This document shows, piece by piece, positions 16,183-24,688 of a DNA stretch of 64,000 bases. The notes beneath the pieces were generated by a model. That model made no database searches, was not told where the DNA came from, and saw only the letters and a program-made list of their open reading frames with translations. Origin of the DNA: an uncultured Alphaproteobacteria bacterium. GTDB taxonomy: Bacteria; Pseudomonadota; Alphaproteobacteria; RF32; CAG-239. The stretch is taken from contig CAJUAK010000002.1 of NCBI GenBank assembly GCA_910584385.1, positions 107,795 through 171,794 of the forward strand, given 5' to 3'. Each line of letters starts with the position of its first letter. Within the stretch, counting starts at the first letter, position 1. The position numbers were made by a program, and so were the translations under genes.

Positions 16183-16288
16183 TTTTCCACTTAATTCACA
16201 GCTGTGGAAAAATGTTAATTGTTTTTATTGCGCAAAAACAAAAAGATAGTTTTTTTATGCCGAATTGTTATTTTTAATATGTGGATAT
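16183..16288. promoter_or_regulatory. AT-rich intergenic region with DnaA-box-like motifs
   Basis: The 245-bp gap between the YbjN-like gene and lgt holds TTTTCCAC (16183-16190), its inverted partner TGTGGAAAA (16203-16211, which fits TTWTNCACA on the minus strand) and TGTGGATAT (16280-16288, one mismatch), with long A/T runs between. It may be only lgt regulatory sequence. Confidence 0.3.
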
Positions 16289-16342
16289 ATTTTTTTATCT
16301 TAATATAATCTTTACAATTATAAAATTTCACAGAGGTTTTTT

Positions 16343-17137
16343 ATGTACGGACTTGCATATCCTGAGATTTCGCCAATTGCTTTTAGTTTGGGGCCGTTGG
16401 CTGTCCGCTGGTATTCCCTGGCTTATCTTTTTGGCATTTTATCAGCTTGGTTTTTGTTGTTGCGCAATATTAAAAAATATCAGCTGCCCCTGGATAAAGC
16501 CAAGGTGGAAGATTTGGTCTTTTATGTAACTTTAGGCATTATCTTAGGCGGGCGCCTTGGCTATGCCATTTTTTACGGCGGTGCGGCGATGTGGCAAAAT
16601 CCTCTGCATTTACTGGAAATTTGGAAAGGCGGCATGTCCTTCCACGGCGGTGTTGCCGGCGTGATTATCGCGGTTTATGTTTATGCCCGTAAGATTCAAT
16701 ATTCATTTTTAGGTTTGATGGATTTGGTTGCGCTTTATACGCCAATCGGCATTTTCTTGGGGCGCCTTGCCAATTTTGTAAATGATGAGCTTTGGGGGCG
16801 CGTGAGCAATGTGGCTTGGGCTGTCCGCTTTCCTAACGGCGGTTTTCTTCCCAGGCATCCGTCGCAGCTTTATGAAGCCTTTTTAGAAGGTTTGGTTATG
16901 CTGGTGATTTTAAATTTTGCATGGCGTTATAAGGCTGTTCGCGAAAAACATGGCGTGGTTTCCGCTTTGTTTGTTTTATTTTATGGCATTTTTCGCATGC
17001 TTTTGGAGCAGTTTAGAGAACCAGATATGCAATTGGGATTTATTATCGGGCATATTACGATGGGACAGCTCCTTTCTCTGCCGTTGGTTTTGACCGGCGT
17101 TGCCCTTCTGTTTTGGCGTTTTAAGCCTGCGAAGTAA
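16343..17137 (+). CDS. lgt: Prolipoprotein diacylglyceryl transferase
   Basis: Inner-membrane enzyme that attaches diacylglycerol from phosphatidylglycerol to the lipobox Cys of prelipoproteins. At 264 residues it has seven hydrophobic segments, the conserved SFHGGVAG, the Lgt signature GRLANFVNDELWGR and RHPSQLYE. An AGAGG site sits 7 nt before the ATG. It ends by overlapping the convergent GGDEF gene by 17 bp. Confidence 0.96.
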   Translation: MYGLAYPEISPIAFSLGPLAVRWYSLAYLFGILSAWFLLLRNIKKYQLPLDKAKVEDLVFYVTLGIILGGRLGYAIFYGGAAMWQNPLHLLEIWKGGMSFHGGVAGVIIAVYVYARKIQYSFLGLMDLVALYTPIGIFLGRLANFVNDELWGRVSNVAWAVRFPNGGFLPRHPSQLYEAFLEGLVMLVILNFAWRYKAVREKHGVVSALFVLFYGIFRMLLEQFREPDMQLGFIIGHITMGQLLSLPLVLTGVALLFWRFKPAK

Positions 17138-18293
17138 TATTATGGCTGAAGCTTAAAGCTTTTTGCAAGACTTTATGGGCGCGCACTAAAACTTCAACAG
17201 AATTTGCGTCAGAACGCTTCTTTTCAGAGACGCTTCCTGAAACTGTCAGCTTAACGATTTTGCTCCTGCCCGGAAGGCAAAAAGATGCCGAGGCAATAAT
17301 GCGGCGCAGGTTTTCCATACGCTGGTAGGCGCCTTTTTTAATCTCGTTTTTGAATATGATTACAAATTCCTCTTCGCTGTATCTGTATATGTTTTCATCG
17401 GGTTCCGCATTGCGGAGCTTTTGGGCAATCATTTTTACAAGGGCGTTTCTTTGCCGGCGCCCGAACATGTAAGCAAGCTTGTCATAATCATCAACCGAGA
17501 TAATGCCGATGCTGTATTTTAACGGGAAGTTTGCAGATTGAATGACATATGCTTTGCGGCTCATTAATCCGGTAAGGGCATCGCGGTATGTGTGGTCATA
17601 AATATGATAAATCACGGCAATTAGCATAATTATTCCGGAAACGGCGTAAAACAGGGCAAGAGCCGTCGGCGATGCAAAATAGTATGTGGCGGCAAAAATA
17701 TTCAGGTTTGAGAAAAACAGCGCGCTGTCTAAAATGGAGCCGCTTTGAACAGCCTTTGCACAGCTTGCCGCCAATAAGCATAAAAAGAGCAGCAGGCTCA
17801 TGTCTCCCGGAAGGGATGAAACGCCGGTTTCAAAATTATAGTCAATGCTTATTCCGCTTAGAATCCTTTCTGCAATTGCATATTCTGCCAGCAGGAACAG
17901 GAATAAAATTAAATTTCTTCCGGATAAAAGCCTGCGTTCGGGGAGAAATGAAAATAAAAGCAGGTTGAACGGAAGAAAGACAAAAAGGTTATGTGCGTGC
18001 GGCATGGACTCTATGTCTGCACCGTATTTTATTTTGAGGCTGTTGATGAGGATGTAGCTTAAAAGGAGGGTTATTAAATAAAAAGCCGGTTTGCTTTGGT
18101 TGAAATAAAGCAAAATAAAAAGGGAGAGGAAGCTGCAGCCATAAAAGCCTATATGCAAAAACAACAGGGCATTTCTGCCAAATTCGTCGTTTCCATAAAA
18201 AACAAGGGCGGCAATTCCGAAGAACAGCGCCGGAAGAAATATATTTTTGCACAGTGAGACAGTTTGTTTCCAAATTGCGGAAATTTTATTCAT
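17121..18293 (-). CDS. Membrane protein with degenerate GGDEF domain
   Basis: About 390 residues. The N-terminal ~230 residues hold seven or more hydrophobic segments; the C-terminal ~160 form a GGDEF fold (YRDALTGLMSRKAYVIQ, then SIGIISVDDYDKL). The active-site loop reads RYSEEEF in place of RxGGDEF, so both glycines are gone and cyclase activity is unlikely. It might bind GTP or c-di-GMP or act as a scaffold. The start at 18293 is chosen because GGAGG lies 5 nt upstream. It lies between lgt (convergent) and queA (same strand, 35 nt upstream). Confidence 0.8.
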   Translation of the reverse strand: MNKISAIWKQTVSLCKNIFLPALFFGIAALVFYGNDEFGRNALLFLHIGFYGCSFLSLFILLYFNQSKPAFYLITLLLSYILINSLKIKYGADIESMPHAHNLFVFLPFNLLLFSFLPERRLLSGRNLILFLFLLAEYAIAERILSGISIDYNFETGVSSLPGDMSLLLFLCLLAASCAKAVQSGSILDSALFFSNLNIFAATYYFASPTALALFYAVSGIIMLIAVIYHIYDHTYRDALTGLMSRKAYVIQSANFPLKYSIGIISVDDYDKLAYMFGRRQRNALVKMIAQKLRNAEPDENIYRYSEEEFVIIFKNEIKKGAYQRMENLRRIIASASFCLPGRSKIVKLTVSGSVSEKKRSDANSVEVLVRAHKVLQKALSFSHNITSQA

Positions 18294-18328
18294 TGCATCC
18301 TCCATGAATGAGCATAGAGGCAAGAAGT

Positions 18329-19411
18329 TTAAATTTTATTTACGCATTTTAAGATACTGCTGTCGCCGTAGGAATAAAAATGATATTTTTCATTTATGGC
18401 GTGCTTGTAAGCTTCTTTCATGCGTTCTGTACCGGCAACGGCGCAAACCAACATAAATAAGGTTGATTTTGGCAGGTGAAAATTTGTTATCAGCAAATCG
18501 ATGATTTTAAATTTATATCCGGGGGTGATGAAAATGCTGGTTTCATCATTAAACGGATGCAAAATCCCGCCGTTGTCTGCGGCACTTTCCAAAAGCCGGA
18601 GCGAGGTGGTGCCCACAGCGATAATCCGGCGCCCTTCGGCCTTGGCTTTGTTAATTCTTTCAGCGGCTTCAGGTGTGATAATGCCGTATTCTGCGTGCAT
18701 TTTATGGTCTTGGGTGTCTTCTGTCTTGACGGGAAGGAATGTTCCGGCGCCAACATGCAAAGTCAGGTAAACTGTTTCGATATCTTTTTCTTTGAGCTTT
18801 TGCAAAACATTTTCCGTAAAGTGCAGCCCGGCGGTTGGCGCTGCGACGGCACCTTGGTGTTTGGCATAAACCGTCTGGTAGTTTTCCTTGTCATTAAATC
18901 TGTCCCAAAGCCCTGAGCGGGGTTTTTCCCTCTTTATGTATGGCGGCAAAGGCATAAAGCCGTATTTTTCCAATTTCTTTCCTAATTCAGACGGCGAACA
19001 GGCAAATTCTATCAATGTGCCGTCTTCATCCTGTTTTTCAATGACGATTGCGGAAAAATCTGAACTTTCTACATCGATATCCGAAGTGTAGAATTTAATA
19101 ACGTCTCCTGGTTTCAGCCTTTTGGAATTCTTTATAAACGACTGCCATTTAATGCCGTCCAGAGGATGATACAACGTAACCTCGACCAATGCGTCCCCCC
19201 TGGCGCCATATAGGCGGGCAGGAATAACCTTTGTATCATTGACGACCAAAACATCTCCTGGCTGCAGGATATCCGGCAAATCGTAAAAATGGCGGTCTTT
19301 TATTGTTGCTTCGTCAGATAAATCCAGCAGACGGGAATGGTCTCTGGGCGTTGCTGGCCTGGCAGCAATTAAATCTTTGGGGAGTTCAAAATCAAATAAG
19401 TCTACTTTCAT
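18329..19411 (-). CDS. queA: tRNA preQ1(34) S-adenosylmethionine ribosyltransferase-isomerase QueA
   Basis: Transfers and isomerises the ribosyl part of SAM onto preQ1 in tRNA, giving epoxyqueuosine. It is 360 residues from the ATG at 19411, which follows AAGGAAAAAGGC. Family features are VDLFDFELPKDLIAARP at the start, VVNDTKVIPARLYG, the PTAGLHFT box, HVGAGTFLPV and LLITNFHLPKSTLFMLV. Confidence 0.95.
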   Translation of the reverse strand: MKVDLFDFELPKDLIAARPATPRDHSRLLDLSDEATIKDRHFYDLPDILQPGDVLVVNDTKVIPARLYGARGDALVEVTLYHPLDGIKWQSFIKNSKRLKPGDVIKFYTSDIDVESSDFSAIVIEKQDEDGTLIEFACSPSELGKKLEKYGFMPLPPYIKREKPRSGLWDRFNDKENYQTVYAKHQGAVAAPTAGLHFTENVLQKLKEKDIETVYLTLHVGAGTFLPVKTEDTQDHKMHAEYGIITPEAAERINKAKAEGRRIIAVGTTSLRLLESAADNGGILHPFNDETSIFITPGYKFKIIDLLITNFHLPKSTLFMLVCAVAGTERMKEAYKHAINEKYHFYSYGDSSILKCVNKI

Positions 19412-19523
19412 GCCTTTTTCCTTGTTTTTTGCAGTTATAGTACAGAGCCCGGAAAGTTTCAAGCATTAATAAAAAAGTAATTTGTTTTTAGTAGGTTATA
19501 AAAATAAATTGGAGATTTGCAGC

Positions 19524-20399
19524 ATGATAACAAAGAAGGATTTGAATAATCTTGAAAGCATTTTTTTACTTTCGGCGATTGATTATTACGAGGGAAAGCG
19601 TAAAGCCGCCCAGGCTTTGGGAACATCTGTCGATACAATTAACAAATATGTAGATAGCCTGGAAGAGGAGCTGGGAACGCGTTTGCTGCTCAATACGGGG
19701 CGGGGAAGCGTTTTAACGCCGGGCGCCAAGGGGCTGGTTGAACATGCCGGAAAAATCAAAGAGGTCTTAAATGACATTTATATGGGGGCTGCGGATAAGG
19801 AAGACGTCAAAGGAACCGTGCGCATAGGGCTTTCAGAAAGCGTTGCGGCGATGTTTCCGATGATGGATTGCGGCTTTTTTATGGATAAATATCCGGCGGT
19901 CAATTTAACTTTTCTGCTCTCTATGGATAAGATAAACTTTAATAATTCAGGCGTGGATTTGCTTCTTTCTTTTGATAAGCCGGATGGAACAGATGTCGTG
20001 GTTGTGGCGACGGCAAATATTTCCTTGGGCTTTTTTGCGTCTCCTGAATATTTATCTAAAAACGGCTATCCGGTGGATGAAGACGATATGCTGAAAAACC
20101 ACCGATTGATTTGCAAAGAGGGAAATCGCCTGAATCCTAACTTGAAGCTGATTTATAAGAGGGCAAAAAATCTTAATTTGGCGGCGAACTCAAATTATAC
20201 GATTGTTCAAATGGTGCAGAGCAATATGGGGATTGCGATGATGCCGACAATATTTAAAAATTCCGGCTTTGTCTGTCTGGATAATATTCCCTGCGAAGAA
20301 TCTTTTACGCTTTATTTGTCTGCTTACAGAAATACCAAAGATATTCAACGCGTGCGCCTGGTTCTGAATTTTTTTAAAGAGCTGATGGAAAGCATGTAA
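19524..20399 (+). CDS. LysR-family transcriptional regulator
   Basis: About 291 residues from the ATG at 19524, which has GGAG 9 nt upstream. The N-terminal winged helix (residues ~4-62) has the LysR pattern: AAQALGTSVDTINKYVDSLEEELGTRLLLNTGRGSVLTPGA. The C-terminal effector-binding domain follows (GTVRIGLSESVAAMFPM onward). The recognition helix has NKYVDSLEEELG where most have SRxIxxLExxLG. The gene lies divergently next to queA and upstream of an AT-rich islet that it need not control. Effector unknown. Confidence 0.85.
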   Translation: MITKKDLNNLESIFLLSAIDYYEGKRKAAQALGTSVDTINKYVDSLEEELGTRLLLNTGRGSVLTPGAKGLVEHAGKIKEVLNDIYMGAADKEDVKGTVRIGLSESVAAMFPMMDCGFFMDKYPAVNLTFLLSMDKINFNNSGVDLLLSFDKPDGTDVVVVATANISLGFFASPEYLSKNGYPVDEDDMLKNHRLICKEGNRLNPNLKLIYKRAKNLNLAANSNYTIVQMVQSNMGIAMMPTIFKNSGFVCLDNIPCEESFTLYLSAYRNTKDIQRVRLVLNFFKELMESM

Positions 20400-20425
20400 T
20401 CTGAAGGCTTGGTCCTCTTTCAACG

Positions 20426-21043
20426 ATGATAAATAAACTTAAAAATTATAATGAATATTTTGTACGAAATAATTCGTATGGACAAGAAGAAAGAAAAGAT
20501 GTTTTTGAGTTTACTGATTATTCTTCTCCGCTGATTCTTTCTGCGCCCCACGCAACCCGCAGTTTTTGTAATAAGAAAGAAAAATGTGCGGATTTATATA
20601 CTGGTGCAATTGTTAAGTATCTTGGTTCTGTAAACAAAGTATCAACTTTAGTGAGAACAAAATTTACCCCGTATAAATTTCTTATCTCTAATTATATTGC
20701 GGAACATAATTTGCAAAACCATTATTTTTTGGATATTCATGGTTTTAATCAGGAAATTGGTTATGATATTTGTTTAGGTATCGCTGATTTTGAAGCTGGA
20801 AATTATCCCTATTTAAGCCATATTCTGGAAATCGCAAAACAATATGGTTTAAAAACAGCAATTAATCATCCTAATTATACAGGAAAGATAGGGCTTACGG
20901 GGCGTTATCAGAAAATGTTTAATAAACCTAACGTAATTCAAATTGAGCTGAAACAATATTTACGGGATTTTTATCGAAATTCTGATATCGTTTTGAATAT
21001 TACATTGCCATTTTTTAATGATGTAATTCATTGCTATAAATAA
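20426..21043 (+). CDS. N-formylglutamate amidohydrolase-like protein
   Basis: 205 residues with three motifs of the FGase superfamily: SAPHAT (zinc His) near the start, the central DIHGF and the C-terminal IQIELKQYLR. Related enzymes hydrolyse N-formylglutamate or similar amides. It is shorter than the typical ~260 residues. Base composition is much more AT-rich than the neighbouring lysR, and the next gene (Fic) shares this, so both may have arrived together. The substrate cannot be told from the sequence. Confidence 0.6.
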   Translation: MINKLKNYNEYFVRNNSYGQEERKDVFEFTDYSSPLILSAPHATRSFCNKKEKCADLYTGAIVKYLGSVNKVSTLVRTKFTPYKFLISNYIAEHNLQNHYFLDIHGFNQEIGYDICLGIADFEAGNYPYLSHILEIAKQYGLKTAINHPNYTGKIGLTGRYQKMFNKPNVIQIELKQYLRDFYRNSDIVLNITLPFFNDVIHCYK

Positions 21044-21145
21044 AAAACAAACTGCGATGAGTTGTTGGTCGTTTGATTTTATTATGTAAATTTTAAAAGT
21101 ATTGTATTATTATAAAAAATAAAGATGGTTTATTTGAGGTTTATA

Positions 21146-21754
21146 ATGGTTTTAAAAAATAAATTGAATATTACCAATCAGATTGAATTAAATAAGCTTG
21201 AGGAAAAAATTAGCAAAGAGAAAGCTAAAAAGTTTTTTGATAGTGGTAAAATTAACACTGTAAAAGTAGGGACTTTTGCGGGATTGAAACAAATTCATAA
21301 ATATTTATTTGAAGATATTTATGATTTTGCTGGAAAAATTCGTGATGTTAACATTTCTAAAGGTAATTTTAGGTTTGCTCCTGTAATGTATTTGGAGCAG
21401 TCATTAAAGCATATTGATAAAATGCCGCAATCAACTTTTGATGAAATTGTTGAAAAATATGTTGAAATGAATATCGCACACCCTTTTCGGGAAGGTAACG
21501 GACGCTCAACAAGAATTTGGCTGGATTTAATATTTAAGAAAGAAATTAAACAGGTTGTTGATTGGAATAAAATAGATAAAGAAGATTATTTATCCGCAAT
21601 GGAAAGAAGCCCTGTTAAAGATATAGAAATAAAACATTTGTTGAAAAACGCCCTGACTGACAAAATTAACGAAAGGGAAATTTTTATGAAGGGAATTGAC
21701 GTAAGCTATTATTATGAAGGCTATGATGAATATAATATTCATAAGCTGTTGTAA
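21146..21754 (+). CDS. Fic-domain AMP-transferase, class III (C-terminal inhibitory helix)
   Basis: The start at 21146 is chosen because GAGG lies 7 nt upstream. At 202 residues the core has the catalytic motif HPFREGNGRSTR (His112 to Arg123), matching HxFx(D/E)GNGRxxR. Near the end SYYYEG (187-192) fits the (S/T)xxxE(G/N) inhibitory helix placed C-terminally as in class III enzymes such as Neisseria NmFic, so self-inhibition is expected and no separate antitoxin is needed. Targets of such enzymes are usually modified with AMP; its own target is unknown. AT-rich. Confidence 0.88.
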   Translation: MVLKNKLNITNQIELNKLEEKISKEKAKKFFDSGKINTVKVGTFAGLKQIHKYLFEDIYDFAGKIRDVNISKGNFRFAPVMYLEQSLKHIDKMPQSTFDEIVEKYVEMNIAHPFREGNGRSTRIWLDLIFKKEIKQVVDWNKIDKEDYLSAMERSPVKDIEIKHLLKNALTDKINEREIFMKGIDVSYYYEGYDEYNIHKLL

Positions 21755-21774
21755 TCTTATCTGTCTGCCTTTCG

Positions 21775-21802
21775 CAAAAAACTCTGCTAGGGAGTTTTTT
21801 TA
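21775..21802 (+). terminator. Weak intrinsic terminator after the Fic gene
   Basis: A short A-rich/T-rich stem around CTC/GAG, followed by T7. Confidence 0.5.
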
Positions 21803-21892
21803 TTGATGCGCGATATTGTGCAGTTATCGGACCAGTGAATATGAGGATTTTAAAGAGTTAATAAGAAAAATGGAACTTAGAAAATCCTTAAA

Positions 21893-22591
21893 TTATTTCA
21901 CCCACTCCACAGGTGTCTCAAGAGGGTTAATATCTAATTTGTAATTTGTCCAAGGATTTATAATATACACACTTGGAATACCGATAACGATATTATAAAT
22001 ATCCTGAACAAGGCCAACTGGAATTGCCGCTATGCCATAACCAATATGTTTTCCCACACTAATGATATTTCCTTTTATTAAATATTTCGGAACTGAAGCC
22101 AATGCTACGGCGGATACTCCAATTCCAGCTATTGTATTATAAGGAAGAAGCATGTGCCAATGATTGCTTTCATTTCTGCCGAACCATTCATTGTGTCCTT
22201 CCGACCATAACTCATCTGTATATTGTGGAGATAAGCGAAAAACAATATCCTGATACCCAGAGCGCTTCAGGCGCAATTCATGCTCCTGAGAATCCCTTTT
22301 AACTCTTGCTGCGACAGGATGGTAACTTCCCCTTCTGTCACAATAATACATTGAACGTTCGCCGTTGCACCAAACTTCATGCCCCCTACTTCTGACACTA
22401 ACCAATTCAACTTCTTCTCCGTCCAGAAAAGCCGTAACTCCATAAGGTTCTGCAGAATTTATATCAATGTCAATTCCATCAAGACGCACATCAGTATAGT
22501 CATAACTGTAATACTTGGGCTGTAATGCACACCCGCAAAGAAGAAAAAACATACAGCATATAAAAATCTGACGAACCATCTGTAAATCCAA
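21893..22591 (-). CDS. Lipoprotein of unknown function (232 aa)
   Basis: A type II signal peptide with lipobox LLCGC (cleavage before the Cys at about residue 21). The mature part starts with Tyr-rich sequence, then a PEGA-like stretch 'DIDINSAEPYGVTAFLDGEEV' and 'HELRLKRSGYQDIVFRLSPQY'. Two hydrophobic segments near residues 150-200 suggest further membrane contact. Two in-frame ATGs near the start (residues 1 and 5) are possible. The PEGA similarity is inference. Confidence 0.65.
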   Translation of the reverse strand: MDLQMVRQIFICCMFFLLCGCALQPKYYSYDYTDVRLDGIDIDINSAEPYGVTAFLDGEEVELVSVRSRGHEVWCNGERSMYYCDRRGSYHPVAARVKRDSQEHELRLKRSGYQDIVFRLSPQYTDELWSEGHNEWFGRNESNHWHMLLPYNTIAGIGVSAVALASVPKYLIKGNIISVGKHIGYGIAAIPVGLVQDIYNIVIGIPSVYIINPWTNYKLDINPLETPVEWVK

Positions 22592-22727
22592 TATTATTCT
22601 GTAATGAACAATATTCCATAAATAATAAATTATTTATTAATCAGTACCCAAAGTTCGATAATTCTTTCAAAAATGCTGTTTTTAAAACTTCCAAAATCGG
22701 ACTGGTTGAAAGCTTGGGTTTACATAA

Positions 22728-22756
22728 TAAAAAAGCACCTCGAAAGGTGCTTTTTA
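22728..22756 (-). terminator. Intrinsic terminator beyond the duplicated tRNA 3' end
   Basis: An 11-bp stem (22730-22740 with 22745-22755), loop CGAA, with a T-run on the minus strand. Confidence 0.75.
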
Positions 22757-22761
22757 ACAAA

Positions 22762-22777
22762 TGGTGCACTAGGCCGG
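22762..22777 (-). repeat. 16-bp direct repeat of the tRNA-Leu(UAA) 3' end (att-like)
   Basis: TGGTGCACTAGGCCGG is repeated exactly at 22921-22936, 159 bp away, where it forms the 3' end of the functional tRNA. Each copy is followed (minus strand) by its own terminator. Confidence 0.8.
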
Positions 22778-22889
22778 CTTAGCTTCGCTGCACTGCGCTT
22801 ATCAGCCAAAGGCTGACCGGCATACTCCGTCTGCCTTTCGCTTGTAGTCAAACCGGCACTGTGCCGCTTCAATCTGTCTATGTTCCAAT

Positions 22890-22919
22890 AAAAAACATCC
22901 CATAAAGGGATGTTTTTTA
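22890..22919 (-). terminator. Terminator of tRNA-Leu(UAA)
   Basis: An 11-bp stem (22891-22901 with 22907-22917), directly after the tRNA 3' end. Confidence 0.8.
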
Positions 22920-22920
22920 T

Positions 22921-23007
22921 TGGTGCACTAGGCCGGAATCGAACCGGCACGCCCTTGCGGGCAACAGATTTTAAGTCTGCAGCGTCTACCAGTTCCGCCA
23001 CAAGTGC
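22921..23007 (-). tRNA. tRNA-Leu (anticodon UAA)
   Basis: A class II cloverleaf on the minus strand with encoded CCA. The anticodon stem GCAGA/TCTGT surrounds the loop CTTAAAA, giving UAA. The long variable arm is GTTGCCCGCAAGGGCGT, and the T-arm has GGTTCGATTCC. The acceptor pairs GCACTTG with CTAGTGC, leaving one T-T mismatch at position 6-67. Confidence 0.92.
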
Positions 23008-23133
23008 ATAATCTGTAGCTCATTTTATATAAATATTTTTTTACAAAAGCAATAGTAAATTTCAATATTTGATAAAAAAACTTAATCCTTGTTTCTTTTT
23101 GCAAAATGTGATTAGTTATTGGTGTTAACAACT

Positions 23134-23180
23134 GGAAACCTTCCCTGCGGCAGGAGACAGCGTCCCGGCAGCCGGTTTCC
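23134..23180 (+). other. Structured leader upstream of psd
   Basis: A 47-nt G+C-rich segment is closed by GGAAACC (23134-23140) and GGTTTCC (23174-23180). Inside, CCTG/CAGG (23144-23147 with 23151-23154) can pair. It lies 18 nt before the psd start in an otherwise AT-rich gap. It may be a regulatory leader; no known riboswitch class is recognised. Confidence 0.4.
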
Positions 23181-23198
23181 TCTTAAAAAAGGAATAAT

Positions 23199-23909
23199 AT
23201 GATGAAAACGATAGACATTTCTTGGCGCAGATATCTGCTTCCCAATATTAATCCCGAAGGATGGCGCTTTGTGGGAATTTTTGCTGCAATAACAGCGTTA
23301 TTGGCAATGATTTGGCAGCCGTTGGGTTGGGTTGGGCTTGTCCTGACCGTATGGTGTTTTTATTTTTTCCGCGATCCGGAAAGGGTTACGCCTGATATTA
23401 AAGATGTTGTGGTTTCCCCGGCAGACGGAATCGTCCAGATGATTACAAAAGTCAAAGCTCCCGAAGAGCTTGGCATGGGAAATAAACAATATACCCGGGT
23501 GAGCGTTTTTATGAGCGTGTTTAATGTTCACGTTAATCGGGCACCGGCAGAAGGAAAAATTACTAAAGCTGTTTATGTTCCCGGAAAGTTTTTAAACGCA
23601 ACTTTGGATAAAGCCAGCAAAGATAATGAACGCCAGCTTTTGGCAATGAAAACCGTTTCAGGAAAAGATATTTGTTTTGTTCAGATTGCAGGGCTTGTTG
23701 CACGCCGCATTTTGTGCGAAGCCAAAGAAGGAATGACCTATAAAGCCGGTGAACGTTTCGGACTTATCCGTTTTGGTTCCCGTTTGGATGTTTATTTGCC
23801 AGATGGCGTAGAACCCCAAGTTTGCGTCGGGCAGACAATGGTTGCCGGAGAAAGCATTATTGCAAATCTGGCTGATGGTGCAGCGCAAGTTAAAGGAGTT
23901 ATCCGCTAA
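23199..23909 (+). CDS. psd: Phosphatidylserine decarboxylase (short, archaetidylserine-type)
   Basis: Makes phosphatidylethanolamine from phosphatidylserine. The 236-residue short form is common in alphaproteobacteria, with an N-terminal membrane hairpin (about 24-55). The proenzyme is expected to cleave itself at the Gly-Ser in RFGSRLDVYLP near residue 193, forming the pyruvoyl group. An AAGGA site precedes two adjacent ATGs. The stop overlaps the pssA start (TAATG), so the two are translationally coupled. Confidence 0.94.
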   Translation: MMKTIDISWRRYLLPNINPEGWRFVGIFAAITALLAMIWQPLGWVGLVLTVWCFYFFRDPERVTPDIKDVVVSPADGIVQMITKVKAPEELGMGNKQYTRVSVFMSVFNVHVNRAPAEGKITKAVYVPGKFLNATLDKASKDNERQLLAMKTVSGKDICFVQIAGLVARRILCEAKEGMTYKAGERFGLIRFGSRLDVYLPDGVEPQVCVGQTMVAGESIIANLADGAAQVKGVIR

Positions 23910-24688
23910 TGGAAAAAATTAACGCTAAATTGCGGCTGTCTAAGCAAAAGCTTACCAGTCTCCCTTTTCGCAAAATAGCGCCGAATATTGTTACAATGCT
24001 GGCTTTGTGTGCCGGTGTTACATCTATTCGCTATTCTATTTCTGCGGATTGGGCAAAGGCGGTGCTCTGCATTTTTGCGGCAGCTTTTTTTGACGGGCTT
24101 GACGGACGTGTTGCCCGTATGCTGAAAGGCTCTACGAAATTTGGCGCAGAACTTGATTCTTTGTCTGATTTTGTAAGTTTTGGCGTGGCGCCGGCTATTT
24201 TGCTTTTCCAGTGGTCGTTATCAAGTTTTCCAAAATTTGGTTGGTTTTTCTGCTTGTTGATGTCTATCGGCATGGCTATGCGCCTGGCTCGTTTTAATAT
24301 GATGCTGGATGAAGAGCCGCAACCTGAATATTGGCACCATTTCTTTGTTGGCGTTCCTGCTCCGGCAGCGGCAGCCTTGGCGATGATGCCGGTAATGATT
24401 TCTTTTGATTTTCCGGAATTAAACTGGTTGGTGCGTTCGCATGCCTTTTGTGCCACGCTTTTGTGCTTGGTTACATTTTTGATGGTGAGCCGGATTCCGA
24501 CGATTTCAACTAAGAAGATGAAAGTTCCGACTTATATGTTTATCCCGATGATGCTGGTTGTTGCTTTGTTTGCAACATTCATTATTACGCAGCCTTGGGT
24601 AACGCTCGGAGTTATGACAATTTGTTATGCTTTGTCAATTCCGTTTGGCGTTATTATTTTCCTTAAGGAAAAACAAAAATACGAATAA
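23909..24688 (+). CDS. pssA: CDP-diacylglycerol-serine O-phosphatidyltransferase
   Basis: Makes phosphatidylserine, the substrate of Psd. At 259 residues it has the CDP-alcohol transferase motif DGLDGRVARMLKGSTKFGAELDSLSD, matching DGxxARxxxxxxxxGxxxDxxxD, and about seven membrane segments. GGAG precedes the ATG, which shares a base with the psd stop codon. Confidence 0.95.
   Translation: MEKINAKLRLSKQKLTSLPFRKIAPNIVTMLALCAGVTSIRYSISADWAKAVLCIFAAAFFDGLDGRVARMLKGSTKFGAELDSLSDFVSFGVAPAILLFQWSLSSFPKFGWFFCLLMSIGMAMRLARFNMMLDEEPQPEYWHHFFVGVPAPAAAALAMMPVMISFDFPELNWLVRSHAFCATLLCLVTFLMVSRIPTISTKKMKVPTYMFIPMMLVVALFATFIITQPWVTLGVMTICYALSIPFGVIIFLKEKQKYE

Larger units (their letters stand above)
22592..22920. 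other. Intergenic region between the lipoprotein and tRNA-Leu(UAA)
   Basis: No protein gene supported. It holds two terminator hairpins (22728-22756 and 22890-22919), a 16-bp copy of the tRNA-Leu 3' end (22762-22777) and between them about 110 bp that is richer in G+C than its surroundings. Confidence 0.7.

Noticed and set aside
21800..21900. Fragment readable as YRTSEYEDFKELIRK-type peptide after the Fic gene
   Set aside because: Too short and without a start or a family match; it could be a toxin-gene remnant but this cannot be supported.
22720..23001. 93-codon frame through tRNA-Leu(UAA)
   Set aside because: It is tRNA and repeat sequence read as protein; the frame comes from the structural RNA.
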